Source: Akkermansia sp. (GTDB lineage Bacteria; Verrucomicrobiota; Verrucomicrobiia; Verrucomicrobiales; Akkermansiaceae). From it: a stretch of 64,000 bases of DNA. Position numbers and translations under genes: made by a program. Below the pieces are notes generated by a model that ran no database searches, had not been told where the DNA came from, and worked only from the letters and a program-made list of their open reading frames with translations. Positions within the stretch are counted from its first letter, which is position 1; every line of letters begins with the position of its first letter. Location of the stretch: contig JAFXCP010000011.1 in assembly GCA_017521405.1 (NCBI GenBank), positions 1 through 64,000 of the forward strand. The letters are read 5' to 3'. Below, one piece after another: positions 1 to 8,819 of this stretch.

Positions 1-2
1 CG

Positions 3-389
3 CGGCTTACTTGGGATGCGGTGGATTTGGTGCATGGGTATATTGCGCTGCAGGCGCGGCACAGTAAGACGGGTGGTGCGCGGCGGGTGACGATTCACCC
101 GCCGTTGCGGCGTATTTTGGAGGGTGCGGCGGCGCGGGGTGAGGGGCGTATTTGCCCGGCATGCTGGGGGCGGCATTGGGCGGCGTTGCACCGGGCGGCG
201 GGTTGGGGTTCCCCTGCCCGCCCCTGGCGGCAGGATGTGCTGCGGCATACCTTTGCGAGTTACCATTTGGGGCATTTCCGCAGTTATTCGGAGCTGCAGT
301 ATGAGGTGGGGCACCGGGATGCTACTCTGCTGCGGACGCGGTATGTGGATTTGCAGGGGGTGGAGGCTGCGGCGGCTTTTTGGGGCTGA
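3..389 (+). CDS. Tyrosine recombinase/integrase, C-terminal part (5' end outside window)
   Basis: This is the C-terminal catalytic part of a phage-type tyrosine recombinase. The frame is open to the left edge and reads RLTWDAVDL, so the gene begins outside the window; the GTG at 21 is only an internal valine. Catalytic signatures are visible: the HSKTGG stretch (beta-hairpin with the conserved Lys), the box-II RHTFAS motif (HxxR, here LRHTF) and GHRDATLLRTRYVDL, holding the box-II His and the nucleophile Tyr. The family cuts and rejoins DNA at specific sites. The protein stops a few residues after the Tyr segment, as expected for a normal C-terminus. No att site or other mobile gene is visible here, so whether it belongs to an integrated element cannot be judged. 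Confidence 0.85.
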   Translation, partial: RLTWDAVDLVHGYIALQARHSKTGGARRVTIHPPLRRILEGAAARGEGRICPACWGRHWAALHRAAGWGSPARPWRQDVLRHTFASYHLGHFRSYSELQYEVGHRDATLLRTRYVDLQGVEAAAAFWG

Positions 390-478
390 GGACGGAGGGG
401 GGGCGGTGCTACACCCACGGGGGGGAGAAGGGGATGCCGGGGCTTTGCGCCAAATGCGACAGTCCCGGGCAAACAGTC

Positions 479-507
479 TTGAATGCCGGAGTGGTCTGTG
501 CTAAAAT
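479..507 (+). promoter_or_regulatory. Promoter of pheA
   Basis: A -35 box TTGAAT (479-484), a 17-base spacer and a -10 box TAAAAT (502-507) lie 20 bases before the ATG at 528. This placement favours the ATG at 528 over the upstream in-frame ATG at 483. Confidence 0.6.
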
Positions 508-527
508 GTCTGCGCGCCCGATTGCTT

Positions 528-1592
528 ATGACACTGGAAGAGTTAAGAGTACAGATTGATACGATAGATGCCCGGCTGGTGGAGCTGCTCAAGCAGCGCG
601 CTGCCTGTGTACACGAGGTGGGAGCCATTAAAAAAAGCACTCAGGCGCCCATCTTTGTGCCGGAGCGGGAGACAGCCCTCATCAACCGGCTCAAGGAGCT
701 GAATCAGGGGGTGCTGCCGGAAAAAAGTCTGCTGAGCATCTGGCGCCAGATTGTGAGCTGCTCTTTCCGGCTGGAGGGCAATATGCGTATTGGCTATCTG
801 GGGCCGGAGGGCACATGGAGCCACCAAGCTGCCCTGAGCCGTTTTGGCGATAGTGTGGAGCTGGTGCCCTACAATTCCTTTGCCCATGTGTTCTCTGCCG
901 TGGAGCATGGGGAAGTGAACTACGCCGTTATCCCCATTGAGAACAGTACCCACGGCACGGTGGCGCAGGCCATGGATTTTTTCCCGCACACGCACCTGCG
1001 CATCTGCGCCCAGGTACGGCTCGCGGTGCAGAATTGCCTGATGGCTAACACGGATGCCCGCAGCATACGCACGATTTACTCCCACCCGCAGGTTCTGGGC
1101 CAATGCAGCCAGTGGCTCCGGCAAAATTACCCGGATGCCGAACAGATACCCACGGCTTCCAGTACTGCTGCAGCCCGCTTTGCCGCAGAAGGAGCCGCCA
1201 AGGGTGCCGCAGCTCTGGGCAGCCCGCTGGCTGCGCGCTTGCACGGTTTGCAAATTCTTGCAGAGCATGTGCAGGACAAGGCCACCAATACCACGCGTTT
1301 CGTGGTGCTTGGCACACAGAGTACGAAGCCCTGTGGGCAGGACCGCACTACGCTCTGTTTTACCGTGCCGCACCAATCCGGCAGTTTGGTGGATGTGCTG
1401 GAGCATTTCCGCCGCCACGGCATCAATATTCACTGTTTGGATTCCCGCCCCATGCGGGATACTCCATGGGAATACCTGTTCTATGTGGATGTGGAAGGGC
1501 ACGAGGCTGTCCCCCCCTTGGCAGACTGCCTGCCGCAGCTGCGTAAGAGCTGCTCCACGCTGAAGATTCTCGGCTCCTACCCGGAGCAATAA
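528..1592 (+). CDS. pheA: Bifunctional chorismate mutase/prephenate dehydratase (P-protein)
   Basis: The 354-residue protein catalyses the two steps from chorismate through prephenate to phenylpyruvate in phenylalanine synthesis. Residues 1-85 form an AroQ-type chorismate mutase (LRVQIDTIDARLVELLKQR, then KK and PERE). The dehydratase domain follows from about residue 86 (MRIGYLGPEGTWSHQAA, PIENSTHGTV, and the NTTRFVVLG box with the catalytic TRF). A C-terminal ACT domain carries SGSLVDVL and DSRP, the equivalents of the GALV and ESRP phenylalanine-binding motifs, so feedback inhibition by phenylalanine is likely. The ATG at 528 was chosen because mutase homology begins there and a promoter ends at 507. 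The clamp-loader gene begins 12 bases downstream, suggesting cotranscription. Confidence 0.95.
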   Translation: MTLEELRVQIDTIDARLVELLKQRAACVHEVGAIKKSTQAPIFVPERETALINRLKELNQGVLPEKSLLSIWRQIVSCSFRLEGNMRIGYLGPEGTWSHQAALSRFGDSVELVPYNSFAHVFSAVEHGEVNYAVIPIENSTHGTVAQAMDFFPHTHLRICAQVRLAVQNCLMANTDARSIRTIYSHPQVLGQCSQWLRQNYPDAEQIPTASSTAAARFAAEGAAKGAAALGSPLAARLHGLQILAEHVQDKATNTTRFVVLGTQSTKPCGQDRTTLCFTVPHQSGSLVDVLEHFRRHGINIHCLDSRPMRDTPWEYLFYVDVEGHEAVPPLADCLPQLRKSCSTLKILGSYPEQ

Positions 1593-1604
1593 TTCCCCCG
1601 CCCC

Positions 1605-2582
1605 ATGGCTTTTACGCATACCCAGGCCTGCCAAATGCTCAAAAATGCCCGCCGGAGAGGCAGGCTTCCGCACGCTATTTTGCTTACCGGCAGCGTGCAT
1701 GCAGGCACGCACCAATTAGCCCTTTCTCTGGCGGAGGAGTTGAACCAAGCCCGAGCCGATTCTCCGGAGAACCTGCGGCACCCTATGTGCCGGGTACTGC
1801 GCCCCGGCTCTAAAAGCCGCCGCATTCTTATTGAGGATATTCGCGAGGTGGAGCCTTTCCTCTCTCTGCGTGCAGAGGAAGGCAGCACCAAGCTCGTCAT
1901 TATTCTGGAAGCGGACCGCATGATGGAGGAAGCGGCCAATGCTTTCCTGAAAACGCTGGAGGAACCGCCACCGCAAACGCTCATCGTCCTCATCACGGAG
2001 CACCCCGGCCGCTTGCTCAGCACGATACTTTCCCGCTGCGTGCGGGTGGATCTTCGGGAGGAAAGCAGTGCCTTGCGGCTCTCGGAGGCGCAGCAGCTCT
2101 TTCTTCCGGCAGTGGCGGCAGCGCTGCCCCTGCTGGGTTCGGATGTGGCGGCTCTGGCTCTGCGAGCCGATTTCCAAGCACTGCTGGCACAGCGTAAGGA
2201 GGAGATTACCAAGCGCTTAACCGCCGCGCTGAAGGCGGAGGCCAAAGCCATTGCCGAGGGTACGGATATCCGGGACTGGGAAGCCAGACAAAAAGATGCC
2301 ACGGCCGCTCTTATTGAGACGGAGTATTTGGCTGAGCGGGAGCAAATGCTGGAGCTGCTTTCCCTCTGCTTAGGGCAGGCCGTGCTGCTGGCCTCGCACG
2401 CGCCGGATGTGCAGGCACTTACTCCGGAGATTCACCAAGTGGCCCGGCAGCACTCCACAGCAGAACTCCTGCGCCGCCGCCGGGCGCTGGACCAGCTCCG
2501 CACGGATCTTAACTTCAACGTCAACGAAGCCCTGACGCTCGATGCCCATCTTCTGAACATCATCGGTAACATCTCATTATGA
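1605..2582 (+). CDS. holB: DNA polymerase III delta-prime-like clamp-loader subunit
   Basis: A 325-residue AAA+ clamp-loader-fold protein matching the delta-prime subunit, which helps open the sliding clamp during replication. Typical segments are LPHAILLTG near the N-terminus, ADRMMEEAANAFLKTLEEPPPQTLIVLIT and the SRC sensor motif in TILSRCVRVDL. The Walker A region reads GSVHAGTHQ and lacks the lysine, so ATP binding is unlikely, as in E. coli delta-prime. The zinc-binding cysteine set of many family members is missing; only one Cys remains in HPMCRVL. The stop overlaps the yicC start by 4 bases (ATGA). The holB assignment rests on family features and could equally be called a degenerate DnaX-like subunit. 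Confidence 0.75.
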   Translation: MAFTHTQACQMLKNARRRGRLPHAILLTGSVHAGTHQLALSLAEELNQARADSPENLRHPMCRVLRPGSKSRRILIEDIREVEPFLSLRAEEGSTKLVIILEADRMMEEAANAFLKTLEEPPPQTLIVLITEHPGRLLSTILSRCVRVDLREESSALRLSEAQQLFLPAVAAALPLLGSDVAALALRADFQALLAQRKEEITKRLTAALKAEAKAIAEGTDIRDWEARQKDATAALIETEYLAEREQMLELLSLCLGQAVLLASHAPDVQALTPEIHQVARQHSTAELLRRRRALDQLRTDLNFNVNEALTLDAHLLNIIGNISL

Positions 2583-3454
2583 ACAGCATGACCGGATTCG
2601 GCGCTGCTACCGTTCCTTTCGGCAGCGCCTCACTGCGAGTAGAAATCAGCGGAGTGAACCGCAAGCAAACTGAAATTGCCCTCAACTTACCCCGCGCATG
2701 GGCCGCCATCGAAACGCCCCTGCGGGAAGCCGTATCCGGTGCTGTCTCCCGGGGGCGCATCAATGTATCCCTCTCCCTCCAAACGCCGGGAGGCAGCAGC
2801 GGCACCATTACCCTTAACAAAGCCCGCCTGCAAGCCCTCCGGCACACGCTTTCCGAGTTGAAGCAGGAACTGGGAGCCGCCATTGAACCCACGCTGGATT
2901 CCCTGCTCCGCCTCGGCATTGTTGCAGAGGAATCGGAGGCCGATATTCCGGCAGAATCCGTGTTGGAAGCGGCCTTACCCGCCGTGCAGGAGGCATTGCA
3001 AGCCTTCCTCCTGCTCCGGGCACAGGAGGGCGAAAACATGAAGCGCGATTTGCTGGCTCGCATTGAGAACCTGCGCGGATTCCGCCGCCAACTCGCCGCC
3101 AGGTCCGCAGGTGTTGCCACCCGCCACAGGGAAACCCTCCTGCGTAGGCTGGAGGAAAGCGGGCTTCCCATTCCGGCGGATGATGAGCGCATTATCCGAG
3201 AAATTGCCCTTTTTGCCGATAAGTGCGATGTGAGCGAGGAGATGGCTCGTTTGGATTCTCACCTCGACCAGTTTGAGCGCATTTGCGACAAGGAAGAGGC
3301 CGTGGGCCGCACGCTGGATTTCCTTTGCCAGGAAATTTTCCGAGAACTCAACACCACCGGCTCCAAAGCCAACGATGCAGAGCTGGCTCAGCTTGTGGTG
3401 GCAGCTAAAACAGAACTTGAAAAAATACGCGAACAAGTGCAGAATATCGAATAA
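2579..3454 (+). CDS. yicC: YicC/YloC family endoribonuclease
   Basis: A 291-residue protein starting with the family hallmark MNSMTGFGAA and ending with the conserved block STGSKAND-like sequence (NTTGSKANDAELAQLVVAAKTELEKIREQVQNIE). The middle contains the usual RGRINVSLSLQ and a coiled helical region. YicC proteins are reported as metal-dependent endoribonucleases involved in RNA turnover. The ATGA overlap with the preceding clamp-loader gene and the 24-base gap to gmk place it in one operon; a yicC-gmk neighbourhood is common in bacteria, which supports both calls. Confidence 0.93.
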   Translation: MNSMTGFGAATVPFGSASLRVEISGVNRKQTEIALNLPRAWAAIETPLREAVSGAVSRGRINVSLSLQTPGGSSGTITLNKARLQALRHTLSELKQELGAAIEPTLDSLLRLGIVAEESEADIPAESVLEAALPAVQEALQAFLLLRAQEGENMKRDLLARIENLRGFRRQLAARSAGVATRHRETLLRRLEESGLPIPADDERIIREIALFADKCDVSEEMARLDSHLDQFERICDKEEAVGRTLDFLCQEIFRELNTTGSKANDAELAQLVVAAKTELEKIREQVQNIE

Positions 3455-3478
3455 CACCATACCCCCATTTATCCACCC

Positions 3479-4057
3479 ATGCTTGGCACGCTCCTCATCG
3501 TATCCGGCCCCAGCGGCTCCGGCAAAACAACCCTCTGCCGCCGGGCAGAAGCCGCCGGGCTTACAGGCTATTCCATTTCCTGCACCACACGCCAACCCCG
3601 CCCCGGAGAACAGGATGGGGTGGATTACCATTTCTTAAGCCCGGAGGATTTCTCCGCCCGCGTGGAACGCGGGGAGTTCCTGGAGTACGCCACGGTACAC
3701 GGCAATTCCTATGGCACGCTTAAGGCGGACATTACTGCGCTTCTTCTGGCCGGAAAAAATGTGGTAATGGATATTGATGTGCAGGGCGCCGCCTCCATCC
3801 GCGCTTGCGAGGATGAAACCATCCGCCGCGCTTATGCGGATGTGTACATCCATGTGCCCTCCGAAGAGCTGGAAAAACGGCTGCGCGGGCGCCAAACGGA
3901 TGCGGAGGAGGTAATCCGACTGCGTTTGCACAATGCCGCCATGGAGGATGCCCGCATGGGAGAGTACCAGTTCGTACTCACCTCCGCCGATAGGGAACAC
4001 GATTACGCCCGCTTCACCTCCCTACTGGAGGCTCTGGGCATGCGCTCCACCCTGTAA
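3479..4057 (+). CDS. gmk: Guanylate kinase
   Basis: A 192-residue nucleoside monophosphate kinase converting GMP to GDP with ATP. The P-loop GPSGSGKTT is at residues 10-18, followed by the GMP-binding SISCTTRQPRPGEQDGVDYHF, the EFLEYATVHGNSYGT segment and DIDVQGA. Length is usual for the family. It closes the pheA-holB-yicC-gmk run on the plus strand; the next gene is convergent and its stop lies 10 bases away. Confidence 0.96.
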   Translation: MLGTLLIVSGPSGSGKTTLCRRAEAAGLTGYSISCTTRQPRPGEQDGVDYHFLSPEDFSARVERGEFLEYATVHGNSYGTLKADITALLLAGKNVVMDIDVQGAASIRACEDETIRRAYADVYIHVPSEELEKRLRGRQTDAEEVIRLRLHNAAMEDARMGEYQFVLTSADREHDYARFTSLLEALGMRSTL

Positions 4058-4066
4058 GGGAGGGGT

Positions 4067-4549
4067 TTACTCCCACAGGTAGGACTGGCGGGAATCCACC
4101 ATCTTTCCGCCGCAATAAAGCTCCATACGCCACGTCATCACATCCCCTTGGCGCGCACGCTCCGGCCCGGAAAAGAAGAATTTTTCCTTGTGGGAAGCAG
4201 CTTCCGCGCGGGGTTCCTTATACTCCACCGTGCGGGTAAGCTCCTTGGTGCCTGTGGCCGCTTGCGTGTAACGCATCACCAGACGCACGGGTTTTTGCGG
4301 TTCCGCATCGTACCAATCGACGAAGTAGTAATCCCCCAAGCGGTTCCTCCGCTCGCGGTTGGAATTAGCGCCGAAGAGTACATACTGAGCATTCGCCCGC
4401 AAGGGGGCATTCTCCCAACTTCCCATATCCGGGAGGTCCGTTTTCTTGAGCGGCAAATCCGCCACATCCGTAATGCATGTGGTCTGCACCTGCGTGCAGG
4501 ACACCGTAAGGACGGCGGAAAGCGCAACAAGGAAAGGGGAAAATCTCAT
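4067..4549 (-). CDS. Small lipoprotein of unknown function
   Basis: A 160-residue protein with a short signal peptide ending in a lipobox (LTVSC, Cys about residue 18), so it should be lipid-anchored after cleavage by LspA. The mature part contains LRANAQYVLFGANS, GDYYFVDWYDAEPQKPVRLVMRYT and a C-terminal block with YCGGKMVDSRQSYLW, compatible with a small beta-rich domain. I do not recognise the family. It is transcribed from its own promoter, which leaves only 7 bases between the -10 box and the ATG. An AGGTGG sequence lies in those 7 bases and would sit at the very 5' end of the transcript. Confidence 0.8.
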   Translation of the reverse strand: MRFSPFLVALSAVLTVSCTQVQTTCITDVADLPLKKTDLPDMGSWENAPLRANAQYVLFGANSNRERRNRLGDYYFVDWYDAEPQKPVRLVMRYTQAATGTKELTRTVEYKEPRAEAASHKEKFFFSGPERARQGDVMTWRMELYCGGKMVDSRQSYLWE

Positions 4550-4556
4550 ACCACCT

Positions 4557-4585
4557 ATTCAATACCATACGCCGCCATTTGTCAA
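4557..4585 (-). promoter_or_regulatory. Near-leaderless promoter of the lipoprotein gene
   Basis: On the minus strand TTGACA (4580-4585), 17 bases, TTGAAT (4557-4562), then 7 bases to the ATG at 4549. Transcription would start at or within 1-2 bases of the start codon. Confidence 0.7.
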
Positions 4586-4595
4586 TTTTTTTTGC

Positions 4596-4624
4596 TTGCA
4601 GAATGAGTCTCTCGCCGTTATAAC
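4596..4624 (+). promoter_or_regulatory. Near-leaderless promoter of the HAD phosphatase gene
   Basis: TTGCAG (4596-4601), 17 bases, TATAAC (4619-4624), then 8 bases (AAGGGGGT) to the ATG at 4633. It is divergent from the lipoprotein promoter; the two -35 boxes are about 10 bases apart. Confidence 0.65.
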
Positions 4625-4632
4625 AAGGGGGT

Positions 4633-5505
4633 ATGCCTGTTCCGCAAAATACGATAGCTCTTATTTTTGATTTCGACCAAACTCTTAGCCCGCATAACAT
4701 GCAGGAGGATACCATCTTCCCCGAATTCGGCATCGATGCGGAACAATTCTGGAAAAAATGCAACGACCGCAGCAGGGAAGAAGGCTGGGACGGGGAATTG
4801 AGTTACCTTAAAGAGCTGCTGGATACCCTCAGCATCGACGGCGTGAGCAACGAAAACCTGATGGAGCTGGGAAAACGGCTTACCTTCTACAAAGGCATCC
4901 CCGAGTTCTTCGAAAAATTTGAGGAGCGAGCCCTCTCCAAAGAACACCGATTTGCCGGAGTGCGGGTGGAGTTCTACATCATTTCCAGCGGTATTAAGAG
5001 CATTATTGACGGTTCCATCATCCGCCCCTACATGCGGGAGGTCTTTGCCTGCGAATTCAGCGAGCGCGACGGCTGCATCCACTTCCCCAAACGCGTGATT
5101 TCCCACACCTCTAAAACCCAATTCCTCTTCCGCATTAACAAGGGCATGCTGAAGCACAATGAGGATGTGAATGACCATATGGATGGAGATTTGCGCCCCG
5201 TACCCTTCGAACACATGATATACATTGGCGATGGCCCCACGGATGTACCCTGCTTCACAGTGATGCGCCAGCAGGGCGGTCTGAGTGTGGCCGTGTATAA
5301 CCCGGATGATGATACCCGCCGCAGTTTCCGCAAATGCTACGGCTTGAAATCCGACCAGCACCGAGTCGATTTCTTTGCACCGGCAGATTACAGGGAGGGC
5401 AGCCACCTCTGCAACATTCTGGAGGAAACAGTCCGCAACATGGCGGATTCCATTCTCCACCTCCAACGCACAGGCGCCACCCCGCCACCCCGCCGCCACA
5501 AGTAA
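4633..5505 (+). CDS. HAD-superfamily phosphatase
   Basis: A 290-residue haloacid-dehalogenase-type hydrolase. Motif I is DFDQTLS (residues 13-19, with the nucleophile Asp and the DxD acid), motif II is the Ser in FYIISSG (about 115-121), and motif IV is [12 protein letters not shown] (about 197-208). The helical cap lies between motif I and motif II (residues 20-110). The family mostly hydrolyses phosphomonoesters; the order of motifs resembles phosphoserine-phosphatase-like enzymes, but the substrate cannot be read from the sequence. The C-terminus is basic and proline-rich (PPPRRHK). Confidence 0.85.
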   Translation: MPVPQNTIALIFDFDQTLSPHNMQEDTIFPEFGIDAEQFWKKCNDRSREEGWDGELSYLKELLDTLSIDGVSNENLMELGKRLTFYKGIPEFFEKFEERALSKEHRFAGVRVEFYIISSGIKSIIDGSIIRPYMREVFACEFSERDGCIHFPKRVISHTSKTQFLFRINKGMLKHNEDVNDHMDGDLRPVPFEHMIYIGDGPTDVPCFTVMRQQGGLSVAVYNPDDDTRRSFRKCYGLKSDQHRVDFFAPADYREGSHLCNILEETVRNMADSILHLQRTGATPPPRRHK

Positions 5506-5545
5506 ATATCTTCCCCCTGCCCGGCTCTCATGCCCGAAGATGCTC

Positions 5546-5574
5546 TTGCATTGCAAGGCGGCTTCGGGTATTAT
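5546..5574 (+). promoter_or_regulatory. Promoter of aroC
   Basis: TTGCAT (5546-5551), 17 bases, TATTAT (5569-5574), ending 21 bases before the ATG at 5596. It excludes the in-frame ATG at 5530, which would lie upstream of the transcript. Confidence 0.6.
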
Positions 5575-5595
5575 CTCCGGGAAGACCATTCCACT

Positions 5596-6714
5596 ATGTC
5601 CAGCAAATTCGGTTCCAGTTTCTGTATCAGCACTTGGGGAGAATCCCACGGCACGGGGGTAGGCGTCGTCATCGATGGCTGCCCCGCCAAAGTTCGACTC
5701 ACCCGCGAGATGATTCAACACGAGCTGGACCGCCGCCGCCCCGGCCAAAGCGATATTGTGACTCCGCGCAACGAGGAGGACAGCGTGGAAATCCTCAGCG
5801 GCATCCTCAATGGACTTACCCTCGGTACTCCCATTGCCCTCTCCGTGCGGAACAAAGACCACCGTTCCACCGCATACGATGAAATGGAACACACCTACCG
5901 CCCTTCCCATGCCGATTTTTGCTACGATGCCAAATACGGCATCCGCGCTTGGGCCGGAGGTGGGCGAGCCAGCGCCCGCGAAACCATCGGCCGCGTGGCT
6001 GCCGGTGCCGTGGCCAAAGCCGTGGTGCAAGCCCTCTGCCCTAAGCTGGAGGTGCTGGCATGGGTGCAGCAGGTGGAAAATATCTCCTGCCCCATCCCTG
6101 CCGAGAAAGTGAGTGCCGCCGCCGTGGAAGCCAACATTGTGCGTACGGCGGATGCCGCCACGGCAGAGCAAATGGCCGCCGCCATCCGAGCCGCTCGCCA
6201 AGAAGGAGATTCTCTGGGCGGTGTGGTGGCATGCACCATTCGCCAATGCCCCGTGGGGCTGGGAGACCCCGTTTTTGATAAACTGGAGGCCACCCTTGCC
6301 CATGCCATGATGAGCATCCCCGCCTGCAAGGGCTTTGAAGTGGGCAGCGGTTTTGCCGCCGCAAGCATGCGCGGGTCCCGGCATAATGACTCGTTCTACA
6401 TGGAAAACGGCCGCGTTCGCACCCGCACCAATCATTCCGGGGGCATCCAGGGCGGTATCTCCAATGGGGAGGATATTAAGCTCCGCATGGCTTTCAAGCC
6501 CACTGCCACCCTCATGCTGGTGCAGGACACGGTGGACGATGCCCACCGCGAAGTTCAACTCCGGGGGAAAGGACGGCACGACCCCTGCGTTCTACCCCGT
6601 GCCGTACCCGTGGTAGAGGCTATGGCGTGGATTGTCCTCTGCGACCATTTACTGCGCCAGCAGGCGGTCTCCTGCATCTCCGGAACCAACTGCCGGTACC
6701 CCAAGGAGGCGTAA
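5596..6714 (+). CDS. aroC: Chorismate synthase
   Basis: A 372-residue enzyme for the last shikimate-pathway step, EPSP to chorismate with reduced FMN. Family signatures are TWGESHG near the N-terminus, [40 protein letters not shown], and the C-terminal block [15 protein letters not shown] with R(x)AFKPT-like sequence. Length fits the bacterial enzyme. It supplies chorismate for the PheA encoded 4 kb upstream, although the two are in separate transcription units. Start chosen at MSSKFG because homology begins there and the promoter lies just upstream. Confidence 0.96.
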   Translation: MSSKFGSSFCISTWGESHGTGVGVVIDGCPAKVRLTREMIQHELDRRRPGQSDIVTPRNEEDSVEILSGILNGLTLGTPIALSVRNKDHRSTAYDEMEHTYRPSHADFCYDAKYGIRAWAGGGRASARETIGRVAAGAVAKAVVQALCPKLEVLAWVQQVENISCPIPAEKVSAAAVEANIVRTADAATAEQMAAAIRAARQEGDSLGGVVACTIRQCPVGLGDPVFDKLEATLAHAMMSIPACKGFEVGSGFAAASMRGSRHNDSFYMENGRVRTRTNHSGGIQGGISNGEDIKLRMAFKPTATLMLVQDTVDDAHREVQLRGKGRHDPCVLPRAVPVVEAMAWIVLCDHLLRQQAVSCISGTNCRYPKEA

Positions 6715-6769
6715 TTCCTCCGTGGTTGTGTACGCATTGTATTTTTAGCTGTCTTTTGCGGGGAAAATA

Positions 6770-6778
6770 TGGTAGAAT
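6770..6778 (+). promoter_or_regulatory. Extended -10 element before the 6788 gene
   Basis: TGGTAGAAT (TGn followed by TAGAAT, 6773-6778) ends 9 bases before the ATG at 6788. No good -35 box is seen at the usual spacing. Confidence 0.45.
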
Positions 6779-6787
6779 GCCCCGCAG

Positions 6788-7588
6788 ATGACTGACCATA
6801 CCATAGTTTGCAAACCCACCCGCGATACCTTTATGCGTTTTGCCATTGTACTGGCAGCGTTTTTCGGTTTCGGCATGTACTTTTTCTACGATGGCTCCGT
6901 GGGCTACCGCAAGGCTAACGAGGCTTTCTTCACCTACCAAGCCTTTGCCCAGCTGGGGAAGGATGTAACAGAATCCTCTGCAGCCGAATGGGCAGCAACC
7001 CGGGCGAGCTCCCCGCTGCTCAAAGCGCAGCAGGACGAATCCGGCCTTTACATTGAACAAAACGAGCAGCGCTTCCCCCTGCCCGATAACTGCGAACCCG
7101 CCACCATTTGCCCCCCGGAAGCCGCAGACTTCGCCGCACTCAGCAAAGGGTGGAATGAATGCTGGCTAGCCTACTCCGCCCGCATGCACTACCCCGAGAA
7201 ACCCGGAGAGCATGGCCACGATACCGCAGCCATTCGCGAGCAATGGTATGCAGGCAGCGTTTGCATGCTCATCTCCGCCATCATCATCTGGCTCATGCTC
7301 CGCACTTCCCGCCGCGTCATGAGCCTGCAGGGCGATACCGTAACGGCTGCCGGCACCAGCTTCTCCATTGCAGATATTACCCTGTTGGATTTACGCCAAT
7401 GGGGCAAGGGATTCAAAGGCATTGCCTACGCTACGGTGCAAGGAAAACGCATCCGCATGGATGGCATGACCTACGGCGGATTCTCCCCCGATGCCGGAGA
7501 GCCGGCCGAGCAATTCATGCAAGCTCTTCTTTCCCGCTATCAGGGTAAAATCCTGGAATATGAAAAACCGGATAAGAAAGTCGGTTAA
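6788..7588 (+). CDS. Two-TM membrane protein of unknown function
   Basis: A 266-residue protein with a TM segment at about residues 17-36 (FAIVLAAFFGFGMYFFY), a loop of about 120 residues presumably outside the cytoplasm, a second TM (about 157-172, SVCMLISAIIIWLML), then a C-terminal cytoplasmic domain of about 90 residues that looks PH-like (SLQGDTVTAAGTSFSIADITLLDLRQW, ending in KIRMDGMTYGGF-type strands). I do not recognise a named family. Its 3' end overlaps the next gene by 29 bases, so these genes are probably translated together, and the following two genes also encode membrane proteins. Confidence 0.7.
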   Translation: MTDHTIVCKPTRDTFMRFAIVLAAFFGFGMYFFYDGSVGYRKANEAFFTYQAFAQLGKDVTESSAAEWAATRASSPLLKAQQDESGLYIEQNEQRFPLPDNCEPATICPPEAADFAALSKGWNECWLAYSARMHYPEKPGEHGHDTAAIREQWYAGSVCMLISAIIIWLMLRTSRRVMSLQGDTVTAAGTSFSIADITLLDLRQWGKGFKGIAYATVQGKRIRMDGMTYGGFSPDAGEPAEQFMQALLSRYQGKILEYEKPDKKVG

Positions 7589-8819
7589 AGCATGGCAGAA
7601 CTGCCGTGCCTGCGCCGCCGTACGCCGCTACGCTGTCCGCTTGGCAGCGGGAGCGGCTTCGCGCCGTATTGCACTTATCCTTCTTCTCATCATCGTAGCG
7701 GTGGAGCTTAGCCTACTTGGCATCGGCGTCACCCGCCGCTTGGATTTAGCGTACGAACGCTCTCTGGAAGTTTCTCGTGCCCAGCTGGCCGTCATCGAGG
7801 CTCAGGAGCTGGCTCGGCACCAAGAAAATCAGGGAGCCGTCAGCATTGCCACGTTTCCCGAAAACAATGCGGAGGCCCCGCCTCCCCTCCGCGCCCGGGA
7901 TATCGATACCATTTTAACCCAAGAAGGGGACTGGTTCCCCACCGGTGGGAATACGGAGCCGGCTAAAGACGCTCCGCCACCCTCCGACATGAATGCAGAG
8001 GACAAGGAGGAAGCAGAGCAGCTCATCCGCCAAGGGGTTACAGCCCTTGTGGCGGGAGACATCCGCCGCTGCATTCTCAACTTGGAGGAAGCAAGCCTTT
8101 TAACGCCCAATCATCCTGCCATGTTGTACTATTACGGCATGGCATATGACAAACTGCTAAACCCTACCAAAGCCAGAGAGTACTACACCCGCCTGTTCCG
8201 CATGCGGGATGCTGCCGGCAGCTATTTCAAGCGTGCAGCCAACCGCCTCACCTACGGATTTGACCAAGGCACCGCCATGCGGGGCAAACTCTCCTTCGGT
8301 CCCCACCAAGTGGAACACACCTATTCTCCGGAAGAAGGGGAACGCGTAAAGGTTCTCCTGCCTATCCTCCTTGCACCGGGAGAATCCGTGCGCTTGGACG
8401 ATATTTACATCACCCTGCAATTCTTTGATTTGGTGAATGGGAGAAAAATCGAATTCTCCCGCATGGCAAAGCCCGAATGGACATGGCTGAATGAACAACC
8501 GGACTGGAAAGAAGGCGAAGAACACCTGCAAGTGGCCTATTCCGTCCCCCCGCTCACTCAGGAAGAATTGGATGCATACGGAGATCTCCGCTTTTACGGA
8601 TTTACCGCCAAGCTCTACTACAAGGACGAACCGCTGGATTGCCTGAGTACGCCCTCCTCCCTCATCCTCCAAGAGCAAAGGCTCAACAGCCGCCGCCGCC
8701 CCTCCTTGCTGCCCACCAACTCCCTCCTGCCGGACGATGGACTGGACCCCACCTTCTTTACCGAAGAAGCCCTGCCTATTTCCGATTTCCTCGATACCCC
8801 ACAACCTGCCCAACCATGA
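7560..8819 (+). CDS. TPR-containing single-TM protein
   Basis: A 419-residue protein beginning with a basic stretch (MKNRIRKSVKAW) and a TM segment at about residues 38-58 (IALILLLIIVAVELSLLGIG). A short TPR-like unit follows (DIRRCILNLEEASLLTPNHPAMLYYYGMAYDKLLNPTKAREYYTRLF, two helical repeats, about 165-210). The C-terminal half is beta-rich with no recognised family. The ATG at 7560 was chosen over the further upstream ATG at 7491 because it puts the basic N-terminus directly before the TM segment and limits overlap with the upstream gene. It overlaps the next start by 4 bases (ATGA at 8816). Confidence 0.75.
   Translation: MKNRIRKSVKAWQNCRACAAVRRYAVRLAAGAASRRIALILLLIIVAVELSLLGIGVTRRLDLAYERSLEVSRAQLAVIEAQELARHQENQGAVSIATFPENNAEAPPPLRARDIDTILTQEGDWFPTGGNTEPAKDAPPPSDMNAEDKEEAEQLIRQGVTALVAGDIRRCILNLEEASLLTPNHPAMLYYYGMAYDKLLNPTKAREYYTRLFRMRDAAGSYFKRAANRLTYGFDQGTAMRGKLSFGPHQVEHTYSPEEGERVKVLLPILLAPGESVRLDDIYITLQFFDLVNGRKIEFSRMAKPEWTWLNEQPDWKEGEEHLQVAYSVPPLTQEELDAYGDLRFYGFTAKLYYKDEPLDCLSTPSSLILQEQRLNSRRRPSLLPTNSLLPDDGLDPTFFTEEALPISDFLDTPQPAQP

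Noticed and set aside
4618-6579. 653-codon open frame antisense to the HAD gene and aroC.
   Set aside because: It spans two well-supported genes and their intergenic promoter and has no family similarity.
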